Shown here in pieces: positions 15,078 to 22,504 of a DNA stretch of 22,504 bases; within the stretch, counting starts at the first letter, position 1; each line of letters opens with the position of its first letter. The DNA is from Chryseosolibacter sp966080355 (lineage in GTDB: Bacteria > Bacteroidota > Bacteroidia > Cytophagales > Cyclobacteriaceae). Below the pieces are notes generated by a model. It ran no database searches. It was not told the origin of the DNA and was given only the letters and a program-made list of their open reading frames with translations. A program made the position numbers and the translations under genes. The stretch lies in NCBI GenBank assembly GCA_966080355.1, contig CBHROW010000039.1:1-22504 (forward strand), in the 5' to 3' direction.

Positions 15078-15800
15078 TTAATTTGTGCCGACAGAAGTTT
15101 CCTCCAGCTTGCTGACTAGCTTCACCAGGTCTTCAGTTTTCTTCAGGCTGATATCAAATTCCTTGAGCATAGTGCGGACGTCAACCCTGAACGATTTTTT
15201 AAACGATTCCGCAAATCGCTTCCGCGAACCTTTCACTTCCAACGCCAAATTATCTTTTAATATATATAGTGTCGACTTACGCACGAGCTGATGATCTTTG
15301 GTGCCTACATCAAGCGCCCGGTTATAATTGGCTGACAATTTTTCAATCCATGGCCGCTCAACCAGATTAAAACTCTTCTCTTCAGTCAATATCCTGAAAA
15401 AACCCTTCACTGGAATTCCCTCCGGTGAGTAATAGGTATTTTTCACAAACACTTCGGTCTGTCCCTGTTCGCTGATCCATTGAAATGACATGACAGCCGT
15501 GCCGGGTAACATTTTCACTTTCCCCTCATGCATGATCTCAAAATTTTGATCGGAGATATTCCACCGCGACTGAACGCGATCCACTCGGGTGTTATCGCGA
15601 AGAAAAAAATCAGTTGTAGCATAGGTTTCGGAATAAAACGAACTTCCGACAACCTCGGGCGGTGCTGGCGGCAACTCTGAAATGAACCCGAAAGATTTCG
15701 GCTGAAAAAAAAGTCGACTGTGCGGGCTCACACGGACCTGCGCTGACGCTTTGAAAGAAATCAAAAGGATAAAAAATAGAAATGTTCTTATCATAGACAT
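15078..15800 (-). CDS. Secreted protein of unknown function
   Basis: The 240-residue protein has a clean signal peptide (MSMIRTFLFFILLISFKASAQ, cleavage after the final Ala-Gln region). The ATG two codons later is an equally possible start. The mature part alternates beta-type stretches such as FEIMHEGKVKMLPGTAVMSFQWISE with a C-terminal helical, Lys/Leu-rich third (FDISLKKTEDLVKLVSKLEE). It has no lipobox, zinc motif or catalytic signature that I recognise. It starts 55 bp after the last lipoprotein gene of the susCD operon, but a strong terminator separates them. It could be a secreted partner of the metalloprotease downstream, by position only. Confidence 0.8.
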   Translation of the reverse strand: MSMIRTFLFFILLISFKASAQVRVSPHSRLFFQPKSFGFISELPPAPPEVVGSSFYSETYATTDFFLRDNTRVDRVQSRWNISDQNFEIMHEGKVKMLPGTAVMSFQWISEQGQTEVFVKNTYYSPEGIPVKGFFRILTEEKSFNLVERPWIEKLSANYNRALDVGTKDHQLVRKSTLYILKDNLALEVKGSRKRFAESFKKSFRVDVRTMLKEFDISLKKTEDLVKLVSKLEETSVGTN

Positions 15801-15811
15801 GTGTTAAAAAG

Positions 15812-15837
15812 AAAAAGAGCTGAAGGCAGCTCTTTTT
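15812..15837. terminator. Bidirectional palindromic terminator closing the susCD operon
   Basis: AAAAAGAGCTG (15812-15822) is the exact reverse complement of CAGCTCTTTTT (15827-15837) around the loop AAGG. Both strands therefore show a GC stem flanked by A and T runs. It lies between the last lipoprotein gene and the gene for the secreted protein. Confidence 0.88.
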
Positions 15838-15855
15838 CCAAAAGTCAAAACGAGA

Positions 15856-16353
15856 TTATTCAACAATCTGGATTTGGAAAGAGCGATAACCGAAATTATC
15901 GAGGGTATTCCGTACGCGCATATGGACAAGGATCACATCTCCAGGATGAAAATCTGCTCCATCATCGTCAACAGCAGGCACGGTATAAGCGAGGTCGTAA
16001 ATGTTGGTGTTGCCATTCAATGCGAGGAAACCGTCTTCAGAAGTTGGGTCGAGCGGTGCCGGGTCTTCGCTGGCATAATACTGACGCCAAACTTCAATAT
16101 TCACCAGTTCCGCATCTTTGCCGCTGGTAAGATCCGCGCTGATGTTCAGCACATCTCCGATATGCGCATTGTAAACACGAATCGATTGCGTATTGCGCTC
16201 GAGCACTGTTCCGTTGATGGTGATGTTTTCAATCTTCGGAGCTTTCGCGAGCGCTTCATTGCGGGCATCGAGCTGAGGATTCTCATCAAAGCCTCCCGTG
16301 ACGCACGAAGAGAGCACGAGACCACTGAGAAAAAATATAACAAGTCGTTTCAT
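15856..16353 (-). CDS. Lipoprotein of unknown function, last gene of the susCD operon
   Basis: The 165-residue protein has a lipoprotein signal peptide with lipobox LSSC and acylated C17, followed by Val-Thr-Gly-Gly and then Asp/Glu, as seen in surface-exposed Bacteroidota lipoproteins. The mature region looks beta rich, with a segment INGTVLERNTQSIRVYNAHIGDVLNISADL and a later acidic VPAVDDDGADFHPGDVILVHMRVRN. This resembles an immunoglobulin-like or beta-sandwich fold of the kind found in SusE/SusF-position proteins, but I do not recognise the family. It starts 3 bp after the preceding gene, so it is surely in the operon. Confidence 0.85.
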   Translation of the reverse strand: MKRLVIFFLSGLVLSSCVTGGFDENPQLDARNEALAKAPKIENITINGTVLERNTQSIRVYNAHIGDVLNISADLTSGKDAELVNIEVWRQYYASEDPAPLDPTSEDGFLALNGNTNIYDLAYTVPAVDDDGADFHPGDVILVHMRVRNTLDNFGYRSFQIQIVE

Positions 16354-16356
16354 AAG

Positions 16357-17019
16357 CTATTGTTTTACGTAAGTTCTTGCCAAACCGAAAGTGGCGATAT
16401 CGGGAAAATCGTACGCGATCTGAAGTCCTGTGGGAGTTATTGTTCCGGTTCCAATAACATAGCTGCCAAACGGACTGTTCGGTTGCCAGATCACCAGTTT
16501 TGTCGGGCTCACCAGGTAGGCTTGCACCGAAGAGATCGCGGATGTTCTGAAAAGGAAATTATCGATCGTGAAGATCCCGCAATCTGTTTGCGTGATGGTG
16601 ATCAAAATATTTCCGAGCGCGCCACCTGAGCTGCGCTTGTACGAACCCGAAATATCTACTCCGCACAAGTTATCCTCACGAACAACCACCGGACGCCTGC
16701 GAAGTGCAGTCGATTCTTGTTCGAGTTCATTCGTGGTTGTAACCGTGTAGTTGATCAAGTAAAGTCCCGGCACAGAAGTATCGACATCCGAATCGATTTC
16801 CATTCTATCGGTGATGTCGTCAGTGCCGAGTAATGCGCGAGCGCCAGGATCCACAAACGGAGATCCCTTGGGTTGCAAATAAGGAATATCGCCACTGAGC
16901 TCGATGGAAGGGAATCGGATGGTACCCACGGTGATGCCTTCCGAATCAAAATCGCGATCGCACGCCATCGCCAGCGAGAGGAGGCCGAGTGATAAAAATA
17001 TGTTTTTGATTTTTTTCAT
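16357..17019 (-). CDS. Lipoprotein with DUF5011/DUF5012-like Ig domain
   Basis: The 220-residue lipoprotein has lipobox LAMAC with acylated C20 and an acidic DRDFDSEG start. Residues about 35-105 show the DUF5011-type immunoglobulin-like motif: a Pro/Gly-containing PKGSPFVDPGARALL (50-64), an Asp-rich turn, and the strand pattern VPGLYLINYTVTTTNELEQES. The C-terminal half includes SGSYKRSSGG and a predicted beta barrel or sandwich. Such proteins follow susCD pairs and probably bind the nutrient or support the complex at the cell surface. It lies 11 bp after susD and 3 bp before the next lipoprotein gene. Confidence 0.88.
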   Translation of the reverse strand: MKKIKNIFLSLGLLSLAMACDRDFDSEGITVGTIRFPSIELSGDIPYLQPKGSPFVDPGARALLGTDDITDRMEIDSDVDTSVPGLYLINYTVTTTNELEQESTALRRRPVVVREDNLCGVDISGSYKRSSGGALGNILITITQTDCGIFTIDNFLFRTSAISSVQAYLVSPTKLVIWQPNSPFGSYVIGTGTITPTGLQIAYDFPDIATFGLARTYVKQ

Positions 17020-17030
17020 ACCATTTCAAA

Positions 17031-18479
17031 TTAAAAAGTTGTATCCCACCACACAGGCGTATCGACAGTTTCTATCGTAGGCGCATTCGGATTCGATGAT
17101 GTTTCATTTGTGGGCCAGATCAGGCGCAGCGGAAACACATGGCCGAGCGGAGCACCTTGCACAGATTTCTGGAACACCGGTACACCTGTTCTTCTCCATT
17201 CCGTCCATCCTTCCAGTCCTTGCTTACCGTTGAACGCAAGCCACTTCTGGTAGTAGAGCTGGTTGAGTGTATTATCGAATTCGTAAGCTCCGCCTGGTGC
17301 TACATAGCTTGAGCCATCCAATCCCCAGAATGCGAATGAAGTTTGCACGGCTTCATTGTAAAGCGCTGATGCATTCTTTCCGCTCCAGCCACGAAGCGCT
17401 GCCTCCGCCTGAAGGAACAAACTTTCATAATCCGACATCAGGATCACAGGAGCCGTTTTCGACAAGATGATCGAAGCATCTGGTCTTGCATAGTTATTGT
17501 ATTGGCCGCCATCGGTAGTTCCTGTTCCCTGCAAGAGGCCGTGATACTGATTGTCGACAGGTGCAGGATCATAGACAGCGGTCAAACGCGAGTCGTTGAA
17601 ATCAGACATTGCAGTCGTAGACGTGAGACTGGCCACTACGTTCGTTGGCGTAGTTTGATCCAACTCTTGCCAAAGCGGATTTTCATTGTTCGTTGCAGCA
17701 CTGAAGCTCACTAGTGCAGTTTCACCGGCACCAAGGAATTCCGGATTGCTCGCATAGAGAGCGGCAATCCCAGCTTGTGCTATCGAGGGACGTGCCAAGG
17801 CTTCACGGATGTAGATCTTCAACTTCAACGTGTTCGCAAACTTTCTCCACATTGCCATGTCGCCAGCAAAGATGAGATCATCATTGCCCGGAGCAGGTGC
17901 AGAAACACTGATCCATGTCACTGCTTCATCGATCTTGGCGATCAGGTCATCGTAGATCACCTCACCATCGTCAAAGTGCGGAGCAAGGATCCCCTCTTTA
18001 CCCCTGAGTGCCTCCGAATAAGGAACCTTGTCATAAAGGTCAACGAGGATCTGGTACGAATACACCTGAAGAAGTTGCGCTACAGCTGCATAGTTATTCA
18101 AACCAGCCGCCAGTGCCGACTTCTTCACAAATTGAAGGTCAGAGAGCACACCAGTATCGAAACCACCGCCACCACTGCCGGAGTACATGGCTTGCCACGC
18201 TCCTACATAAGAAGTTGTTGTGATGGAGTATTGCTCGATGCCACTGTATTGCGAAGCGGTAGGGCCTTGCGTCCAATAGTTGGCGAGTATGCTTCCGAGA
18301 ATGTTGTACTGCGATTCGAGCGTAGTGGCAAGACCAACCTGCGCGGCCGGCAACGTAAGTTGAGGCGTTGAAGTTGCGGGGTTGTTCGGATCGGTGTTGA
18401 CATCCAGTGCGTCTTCACATGAGGTGAACACTATTCCCGCCACCATCGTCAGTCCGAAAACGAGTTTATTCAATTTCAT
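17031..18479 (-). CDS. SusD-like nutrient-binding outer membrane lipoprotein
   Basis: The 482-residue lipoprotein forms the lid over the SusC transporter and captures the nutrient outside the cell. The signal peptide ends in lipobox FTSC with acylated C21, followed by EDALDVNTDPNNP, the typical SusD start. The sequence NYAAVAQLLQVYSYQILVDLYDKVPYSEALRG (about 128-159) is the helical SusD signature, and the later ESLFLQAEAALRGW and WTEWRRTGVPVF segments match the SusD-like_2 branch. Its start is 22 bp after the susC stop, which indicates co-transcription. The ligand cannot be read from the sequence. Confidence 0.94.
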   Translation of the reverse strand: MKLNKLVFGLTMVAGIVFTSCEDALDVNTDPNNPATSTPQLTLPAAQVGLATTLESQYNILGSILANYWTQGPTASQYSGIEQYSITTTSYVGAWQAMYSGSGGGGFDTGVLSDLQFVKKSALAAGLNNYAAVAQLLQVYSYQILVDLYDKVPYSEALRGKEGILAPHFDDGEVIYDDLIAKIDEAVTWISVSAPAPGNDDLIFAGDMAMWRKFANTLKLKIYIREALARPSIAQAGIAALYASNPEFLGAGETALVSFSAATNNENPLWQELDQTTPTNVVASLTSTTAMSDFNDSRLTAVYDPAPVDNQYHGLLQGTGTTDGGQYNNYARPDASIILSKTAPVILMSDYESLFLQAEAALRGWSGKNASALYNEAVQTSFAFWGLDGSSYVAPGGAYEFDNTLNQLYYQKWLAFNGKQGLEGWTEWRRTGVPVFQKSVQGAPLGHVFPLRLIWPTNETSSNPNAPTIETVDTPVWWDTTF

Positions 18480-18501
18480 AATTCAAATTTCTTTAAAGTG
18501 A

Positions 18502-21500
18502 TTAAAACGTTGCTCTCAGGTTGACGCCATAGGTTGCCTGTGTCGGAATTCCATAGAATTCATAACCGGTTACGTTGACAAAGCCGGGCGCATTTCCTGC
18601 TCCGAAAGCATTTGCCTCGGGATCGATCACGTGGTTGTTTTTCGCTGTGCGCAACCAGAGGTTACGTCCTACAAACCCAATCGTAATGTTGCCGAACGGA
18701 GTTTTGTTCAACCATGCTTTTGGCAACGCGTAATTCAGCGCGAGTTCGCGAAGCTTGATGAACGATGCATCGAGAAGGACCTCTTCATTGCGTGATCCGC
18801 CCTGGATGTTCGCCCAATAGCTGCGAAATGTTCCTGTTCCATACATGGTGATCGGAGTGGAATTCGGTTCGTACACCGGTTGACCTGCATCGTCTGTGCC
18901 AGTCTGCACAACAGAGTTCGGTACAACCCATTCCTCGCGATCGTTAAATGCAGTTTCTTCGAGCTGGCCATTGAAGTACAATTGCGCCATGGTTGACGAC
19001 ACAACATTGCCTCCCTGACGTGTGTCGAGTGTCATGGCGAGACTCAACCCGCGGAATGAAAGCGTTGATGTCAAGCCGCCAGTCCATTTAGGTTGAAGCG
19101 TTCCGATATAAACTGGGTTCGGATCATCCAATGGCAAACCGTTATTGCCAACTACGATCTTGCCGTCAGGTGTTTTCAGTGTTGTCGTTGCTTCGAATAC
19201 TCCATAAGGCTGACCTACACGGATCTTCAGACCCGGTGTCAAACCCTGGTTTACCAATGTGAGTTCAGTGTTTCCCGAATTCAACTCTTCAACACGGTTC
19301 TTGTTCTTTGCAAAGTTCACGTTCACATCCCAATGCAAATCGCCTACATTCAGCACGCGTCCACCGAGAGTTACTTCGATACCTTTATTCGATACCGATC
19401 CAACGTTGATCACCTGCGTGTTGTAACCTGAAGAAGGCGCAACTGCGGCATTCAGAATTTGCGACTCGCTTCTGCTATCGTAGTAAGCAACATCGAGATT
19501 GAGTCGACCCTGGAACAAACGTGTGTCGAGTCCGAACTCGAGAGACTTGGTGATCTCTGGCTGAAGGTTTGGATTTCCAATGATGTCGCCTTCGCTGAAT
19601 CCAGGCACAGTTACAGTTCCATTATTGAATGGAAACGTGATTCCGGCAAATGAGCCTGTTGGTGCTGCCTGGTTGAAGATCGAGCTTGTCAGATACGGGT
19701 TCGCATCGTTACCAACCTGTGCATAACTTGCCCTGACTTTAGCTGACGAAAGGAAATTGTTGCTGATGTCGAATGCATCGGTCAGCACAAAGCTCATGTT
19801 CACGCTTGGATAAGAGAATGAGTTGTTCCCTTTCGGCAATGTGGACGACCAGTCGTTGCGGAATGTTGCACCGAGGAACAGGTATCCGTTGTAGGCAAGA
19901 TCGAGTGATGTATATGCACCGAATAATCTGCGCTTGGTTGACGCACCGAAGGCCGTGTAATTTCCATTGACGTTTCCGAGATTATCATAACCCGGGATCG
20001 TAAGGTCATTGGCAGTAGCCCCTACGTTGCTTCCAGTCCGTTGGTTGAAGTTGTAACCTACAAGCCATGTTGCTTCAAGGCGTTCGGCAAAACGTTTTGT
20101 CATCGACAGGATGAAGTTGGCGTCAAGCTCGCGGTTATTCAGGCGCTGCTCGGTGTATTCTCCGTTGTAATTGAATGCGCCCTGATAGTTAGGACCAGTA
20201 GGATTGTTGTAGCGAACGATGTCTGCGAATGTATTCCGCTCATCGGAGCTCACATCTGTTCCTACACGCGCTGTAGCAGACATCCAGTCAACCGGTTTAA
20301 AATTCAATTGAAAATTTCCGTACAAGCGATTCATGTTTTGATGTGCGTAGTCGTGAGCAAGCGTATAGTAAGGGTTTACCGCATACGGTGTGAAGAATCC
20401 ATCAGGCGTATTGAAAGGATTGTTCAGATCTTCAAAATCGCGGATACTATAGTCGCGCGGAACGTTGAGCAAATTCGACATTGCGTGATTGCGCTGGCCG
20501 GTCTGCGGTAAATTTGCCTTGATGCGCACGTAGTTGATCGATGCGCTCGAGCTCAGGTTGTTCGCAAGCTTTGTGCTTCCATTCAACGTGAAGTTGTTCC
20601 TGTGATAGTCAGTTGTTTTGAGCACGCCTTTCTGAGCGAGGTCATTGAACGACAGATAGTACGTGGACTTCTCGCTGCCCCCCGAGAGCGAAAGAGAATT
20701 CTGGAAGCTCTTACCGATATCATAAAAATCTTCGATGTTGGTTGGTACAGCCTGGTAGCGCTTATACTGTTGAATGTTATTTACAATCGCGCCATAGGGT
20801 CTGAGTGAACCATCGTAAGGATCGCCCCACGACTCCTGGTCGTTGAGATACGTTTGGTTATCACCCAACTGGCCCTGGCCAAAACGATTCTGCAACTTCG
20901 GAGTCACAAGAACTTTCGAAAGCAGGTAAGAGCTGTTGAACACCACTTCCGATTTTCCACCAGAATTTTTGCCCTTCTTGGTGGTGATGAGGATCACGCC
21001 ACTTGCGGCACGTGAACCATACAACGCAGCGGCTGCTGGTCCCTTCAACACAGACACAGATTCGATGTCTTCCGGGTTAATATCGTTGGCGCGGTTACCG
21101 CCATCAACAACGTTATCGAAGAAATTTCCCGATGCCTGCACGTTGTTGTTCGAGCTATTGTTGATCGGAACTCCGTCAACCACGAACAATGCCTGGTTGT
21201 TGCCGAGCAATGATGTTGGCCCGCGAAGAACGACACGGGTAGAGCTTCCAAGTCCACCGCCAGCGTTCGATATTTGTGCGCCAGCGATCTTTCCCTGAAG
21301 TGAGTTCAAGACGCTTGTACTGCGGCCCACAGTGAGCTCATCGCTTTTCACTTCTTGTAGTGAATAACCCAGGGCTTTACGTTCGCGCTCAATGCCGAAA
21401 GATGTCACTACAACTTCACCGAGTTGTTTCGCATCCTGCGCCATCAGCACATCGATCGTGGTGCGCGCTCCGATCTCGATCTCCTGCGTTACCAGCCCGA

Positions 21501-21729
21501 TGAACGAAAAAACAAGCGTACCGCTACCGGCAGGAACACGCAACGTGAAATTGCCGTCCTGGTCTGTAACCGCACCGTTCGCAGTTCCTTTTAACACCAC
21601 ATTGACACCCGGCAGCGGTGCCCCGTCTTCCGAAGACGTGACCTTGCCGGAAACCGTTCGATCCTGAGCTGACGCGTAGTGAACCATCGTCATCAAACTC
21701 AGAAAACCTAGCAGTAAAATTTTCCTCAT
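18502..21729 (-). CDS. SusC/RagA-family TonB-dependent outer membrane transporter
   Basis: The 1075-residue transporter starts at ATG 21729, which begins a normal signal peptide (1-22, ending YASAQ). The open frame runs further upstream to 21786, but those 19 residues precede the signal peptide and are unlikely. A carboxypeptidase-regulatory-like domain occupies about 24-97 (VSGKVTSSEDGAPLPGVNVVLKGT). The SusC-specific GEVVVTSFGIERERKALGYSLQEV is at 104-127, the plug runs to about 252 with FVVDGVPI and SVLKGPAAAALYGSRAASGVILITTKKG, and the rest is the 22-strand barrel. There is no STN domain, so the protein should not feed an anti-sigma FecR relay. It starts the susC-susD-lipoprotein-lipoprotein operon. 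Confidence 0.96.
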   Translation of the reverse strand: MRKILLLGFLSLMTMVHYASAQDRTVSGKVTSSEDGAPLPGVNVVLKGTANGAVTDQDGNFTLRVPAGSGTLVFSFIGLVTQEIEIGARTTIDVLMAQDAKQLGEVVVTSFGIERERKALGYSLQEVKSDELTVGRSTSVLNSLQGKIAGAQISNAGGGLGSSTRVVLRGPTSLLGNNQALFVVDGVPINNSSNNNVQASGNFFDNVVDGGNRANDINPEDIESVSVLKGPAAAALYGSRAASGVILITTKKGKNSGGKSEVVFNSSYLLSKVLVTPKLQNRFGQGQLGDNQTYLNDQESWGDPYDGSLRPYGAIVNNIQQYKRYQAVPTNIEDFYDIGKSFQNSLSLSGGSEKSTYYLSFNDLAQKGVLKTTDYHRNNFTLNGSTKLANNLSSSASINYVRIKANLPQTGQRNHAMSNLLNVPRDYSIRDFEDLNNPFNTPDGFFTPYAVNPYYTLAHDYAHQNMNRLYGNFQLNFKPVDWMSATARVGTDVSSDERNTFADIVRYNNPTGPNYQGAFNYNGEYTEQRLNNRELDANFILSMTKRFAERLEATWLVGYNFNQRTGSNVGATANDLTIPGYDNLGNVNGNYTAFGASTKRRLFGAYTSLDLAYNGYLFLGATFRNDWSSTLPKGNNSFSYPSVNMSFVLTDAFDISNNFLSSAKVRASYAQVGNDANPYLTSSIFNQAAPTGSFAGITFPFNNGTVTVPGFSEGDIIGNPNLQPEITKSLEFGLDTRLFQGRLNLDVAYYDSRSESQILNAAVAPSSGYNTQVINVGSVSNKGIEVTLGGRVLNVGDLHWDVNVNFAKNKNRVEELNSGNTELTLVNQGLTPGLKIRVGQPYGVFEATTTLKTPDGKIVVGNNGLPLDDPNPVYIGTLQPKWTGGLTSTLSFRGLSLAMTLDTRQGGNVVSSTMAQLYFNGQLEETAFNDREEWVVPNSVVQTGTDDAGQPVYEPNSTPITMYGTGTFRSYWANIQGGSRNEEVLLDASFIKLRELALNYALPKAWLNKTPFGNITIGFVGRNLWLRTAKNNHVIDPEANAFGAGNAPGFVNVTGYEFYGIPTQATYGVNLRATF

Positions 21730-21759
21730 ACTTATTGGTTTTGAATGAATAAATGAATC

Positions 21760-21778
21760 CATCCACTTCGGGTGGATG
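21760..21778. promoter_or_regulatory. 7-bp inverted repeat upstream of susC
   Basis: CATCCAC (21760-21766) and GTGGATG (21772-21778) form a perfect inverted repeat around TTCGG, 30 bp before the susC ATG. No T-run follows on the minus strand, so an operator or a 5'-leader hairpin is more likely than a terminator. Confidence 0.5.
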
Positions 21779-21886
21779 TTGACCAAATGTGAAAAATGTG
21801 TGAAGGAAAAAAATGACCGAGGTGATGGTATATTGAGCCTGAAAGATTAATCCGATTTACGGGAAGAAAAAGGTTGGAATGATCTG

Positions 21887-21914
21887 AAAAAAAAAGCCCC
21901 TCCGGCTGAGGGGC
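21887..21914 (-). terminator. Strong intrinsic terminator 158 bp upstream of susC
   Basis: On the minus strand GCCCCTC and GAGGGGC form a perfect 7-bp GC-rich stem with a 5-nt loop, followed by nine T. No gene on that strand is visible between it and the terminator at 22232-22268. It must therefore end either a short RNA or a susC leader transcript. Confidence 0.85.
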
Positions 21915-21966
21915 GAGTCGAAAAAAACTTCACGCACCCGTTTGCGATCGGGGTTAACCTAAACTT

Positions 21967-22044
21967 ATGAAGAAATTTTCTCCTTATGTGATGAGCATGA
22001 GGTTCGAAAAGTTTTACAATACCCTGAAAAAAAATCACCCTTGA
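21967..22044 (+). CDS. 25-codon small ORF, unrecognised
   Basis: The frame reads MKKFSPYVMSMRFEKFYNTL and ends KKNHP. It is cationic, with six Lys/Arg residues and several Phe and Tyr, so it is not a random low-complexity stretch. The leader is A/T rich (TTAACCTAAACTT) without a Shine-Dalgarno sequence, normal for this phylum. The minus strand is also open here, as part of a longer frame at 21847-22143, so openness alone is weak evidence. No terminator follows on the plus strand. It could be a small regulatory or membrane-active peptide, or chance. Confidence 0.3.
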   Translation: MKKFSPYVMSMRFEKFYNTLKKNHP

Positions 22045-22065
22045 AGGACTACTCCAATTTGCTTT

Positions 22066-22230
22066 TAGCCACCAGGACACGAGGGACACAAAGAATTTAT
22101 TAAATGAAAAGAACACCAGAGTGAACGTGAAAGCTACATTCAACGAATTGGTTGTAATCCCGAGCTAATGCTGCAATTGCATAGAAAAATTCGTTTTGCG
22201 TTCCTTCGAGTCCTTGTGTCTTCGTGGCTA
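22066..22230. repeat. MITE-like inverted pair of the dispersed repeat (copies C and B)
   Basis: Copy C at 22066-22095 reads TAGCCACCAGGACACGAGGG onward on the plus strand. Copy B at 22201-22230 reads TAGCCACGAAGACACAAGGA onward on the minus strand. Both are 30 nt long and end in GAA, and they face each other across about 105 bp of unique sequence. The pair could fold into a long imperfect hairpin of a non-autonomous element. I see no target-site duplication or transposase. The arms resemble the solo arms at 2914-2943 and 15014-15040. Confidence 0.6.
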
Positions 22231-22231
22231 T

Positions 22232-22268
22232 CAAAAAAACAAAAACCCCCGACATGTGCCAGGGGTTT
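22232..22268 (-). terminator. Intrinsic terminator of the LuxR-type regulator gene
   Basis: On the minus strand AAACCCC (22268-22262) pairs with GGGGTTT (22249-22243), followed by TTTTTGTTTTTTT. It lies 21 bp after the regulator's stop codon and directly adjoins repeat copy B. Confidence 0.8.
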
Positions 22269-22289
22269 AGGGATCGTGTACAATTCCGA

Positions 22290-22504
22290 TCAAATTAGTT
22301 TCTCTAGATTTGCTTTCGCGATAGCTTCAGATTTGCTGTTCACCTGAAGTTTTGAATAAATGTTCTTGATGTGTGTTTTTGCTGTTTCCTTTGAAATGAA
22401 CAATTCTTCGGAGATCTGCGTATAAGTTTTTCCTTCGGAGATCAATTGAAGGATCTCAGTTTCACGCTTGGTGAGCGGTGAGTTGGGATTCACGTGGTAG
22501 TTGT
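22290..22504 (-). CDS. LuxR/NarL-type regulator, C-terminal DNA-binding part only (cut by window edge)
   Basis: The visible 71 residues form a complete LuxR-type helix-turn-helix: LTKRETEILQLISEGKTYTQ followed by ISEELFISKETAKTHIKNIYSKL, ending ANLEKLI. The frame stays open to base 22504 without an obvious start (NYHVNPNSP), so a GTG at 22493 is unlikely to be the true start and the protein continues to the right, where a receiver or TPR-membrane sensor domain is expected. It is on the same strand as susC and could regulate it, but a terminator and about 500 bp lie between them. Confidence 0.9.
   Translation of the reverse strand, partial: NYHVNPNSPLTKRETEILQLISEGKTYTQISEELFISKETAKTHIKNIYSKLQVNSKSEAIAKANLEKLI

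Noticed and set aside
21847..22143. 98-residue minus-strand frame upstream of susC
   Set aside because: It reads straight through a strong terminator and one repeat arm, and is His/Arg/Phe rich with no family likeness.

Overview
The window reads as chromosomal DNA from a Bacteroidota bacterium, most likely of the Cytophagales type. The evidence is a SusC/SusD outer-membrane pair with two further lipoproteins, a TPR-type histidine kinase, weak Shine-Dalgarno sequences with A/T-rich leaders, and two possible promoters of the Bacteroidota -33/-7 form. I see no phage, insertion-sequence transposase, CRISPR array, rRNA or complete tRNA.

Left part (1-2644, minus strand): rpoN (sigma-54), followed 39 bp downstream by an NtrC-type sigma-54-dependent response regulator that runs off the left edge. 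Bases 2645-3077 hold no convincing gene, only a hairpin and one arm of a dispersed intergenic repeat.

Stress and envelope cluster (3078-7748): small proteins of families linked to envelope, osmotic or oxidative stress. There are two DUF1328 miniproteins (55 and 54 aa), a YihY/BrkB membrane protein, a small protein of a family often labelled 'PRPP synthetase', a PA2169/DUF2383 four-helix protein, a CsbD-like protein with a tiny signal-anchored partner, a low-affinity iron permease-like protein and a YciE/DUF892 ferritin-like protein. The minus-strand genes from 5759 down to 3716 look like one operon, divergent from csbD. A 34-bp dyad lies just upstream of the first DUF1328 gene, and its core GTGATCACA recurs upstream of csbD.

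Middle (8065-12369): a MmcQ/YjbR protein divergent from kdsB (CMP-Kdo synthetase, lipopolysaccharide), then on the minus strand an alpha/beta hydrolase and an orphan TPR sensor histidine kinase.

Right part (12495-22504, minus strand): a large secreted zinc metalloprotease, a secreted protein of unknown function, and a tightly packed operon susC-susD-lipoprotein-lipoprotein closed by a strong palindromic terminator. No glycosidase is present and a metalloprotease is next door, so uptake of peptides or another non-glycan nutrient is an inference worth testing. The 560 bp upstream of susC contain an orphan intrinsic terminator, a 25-codon ORF and an inverted pair of the dispersed repeat. The right edge cuts a LuxR/NarL-type regulator, of which only the DNA-binding end is visible.
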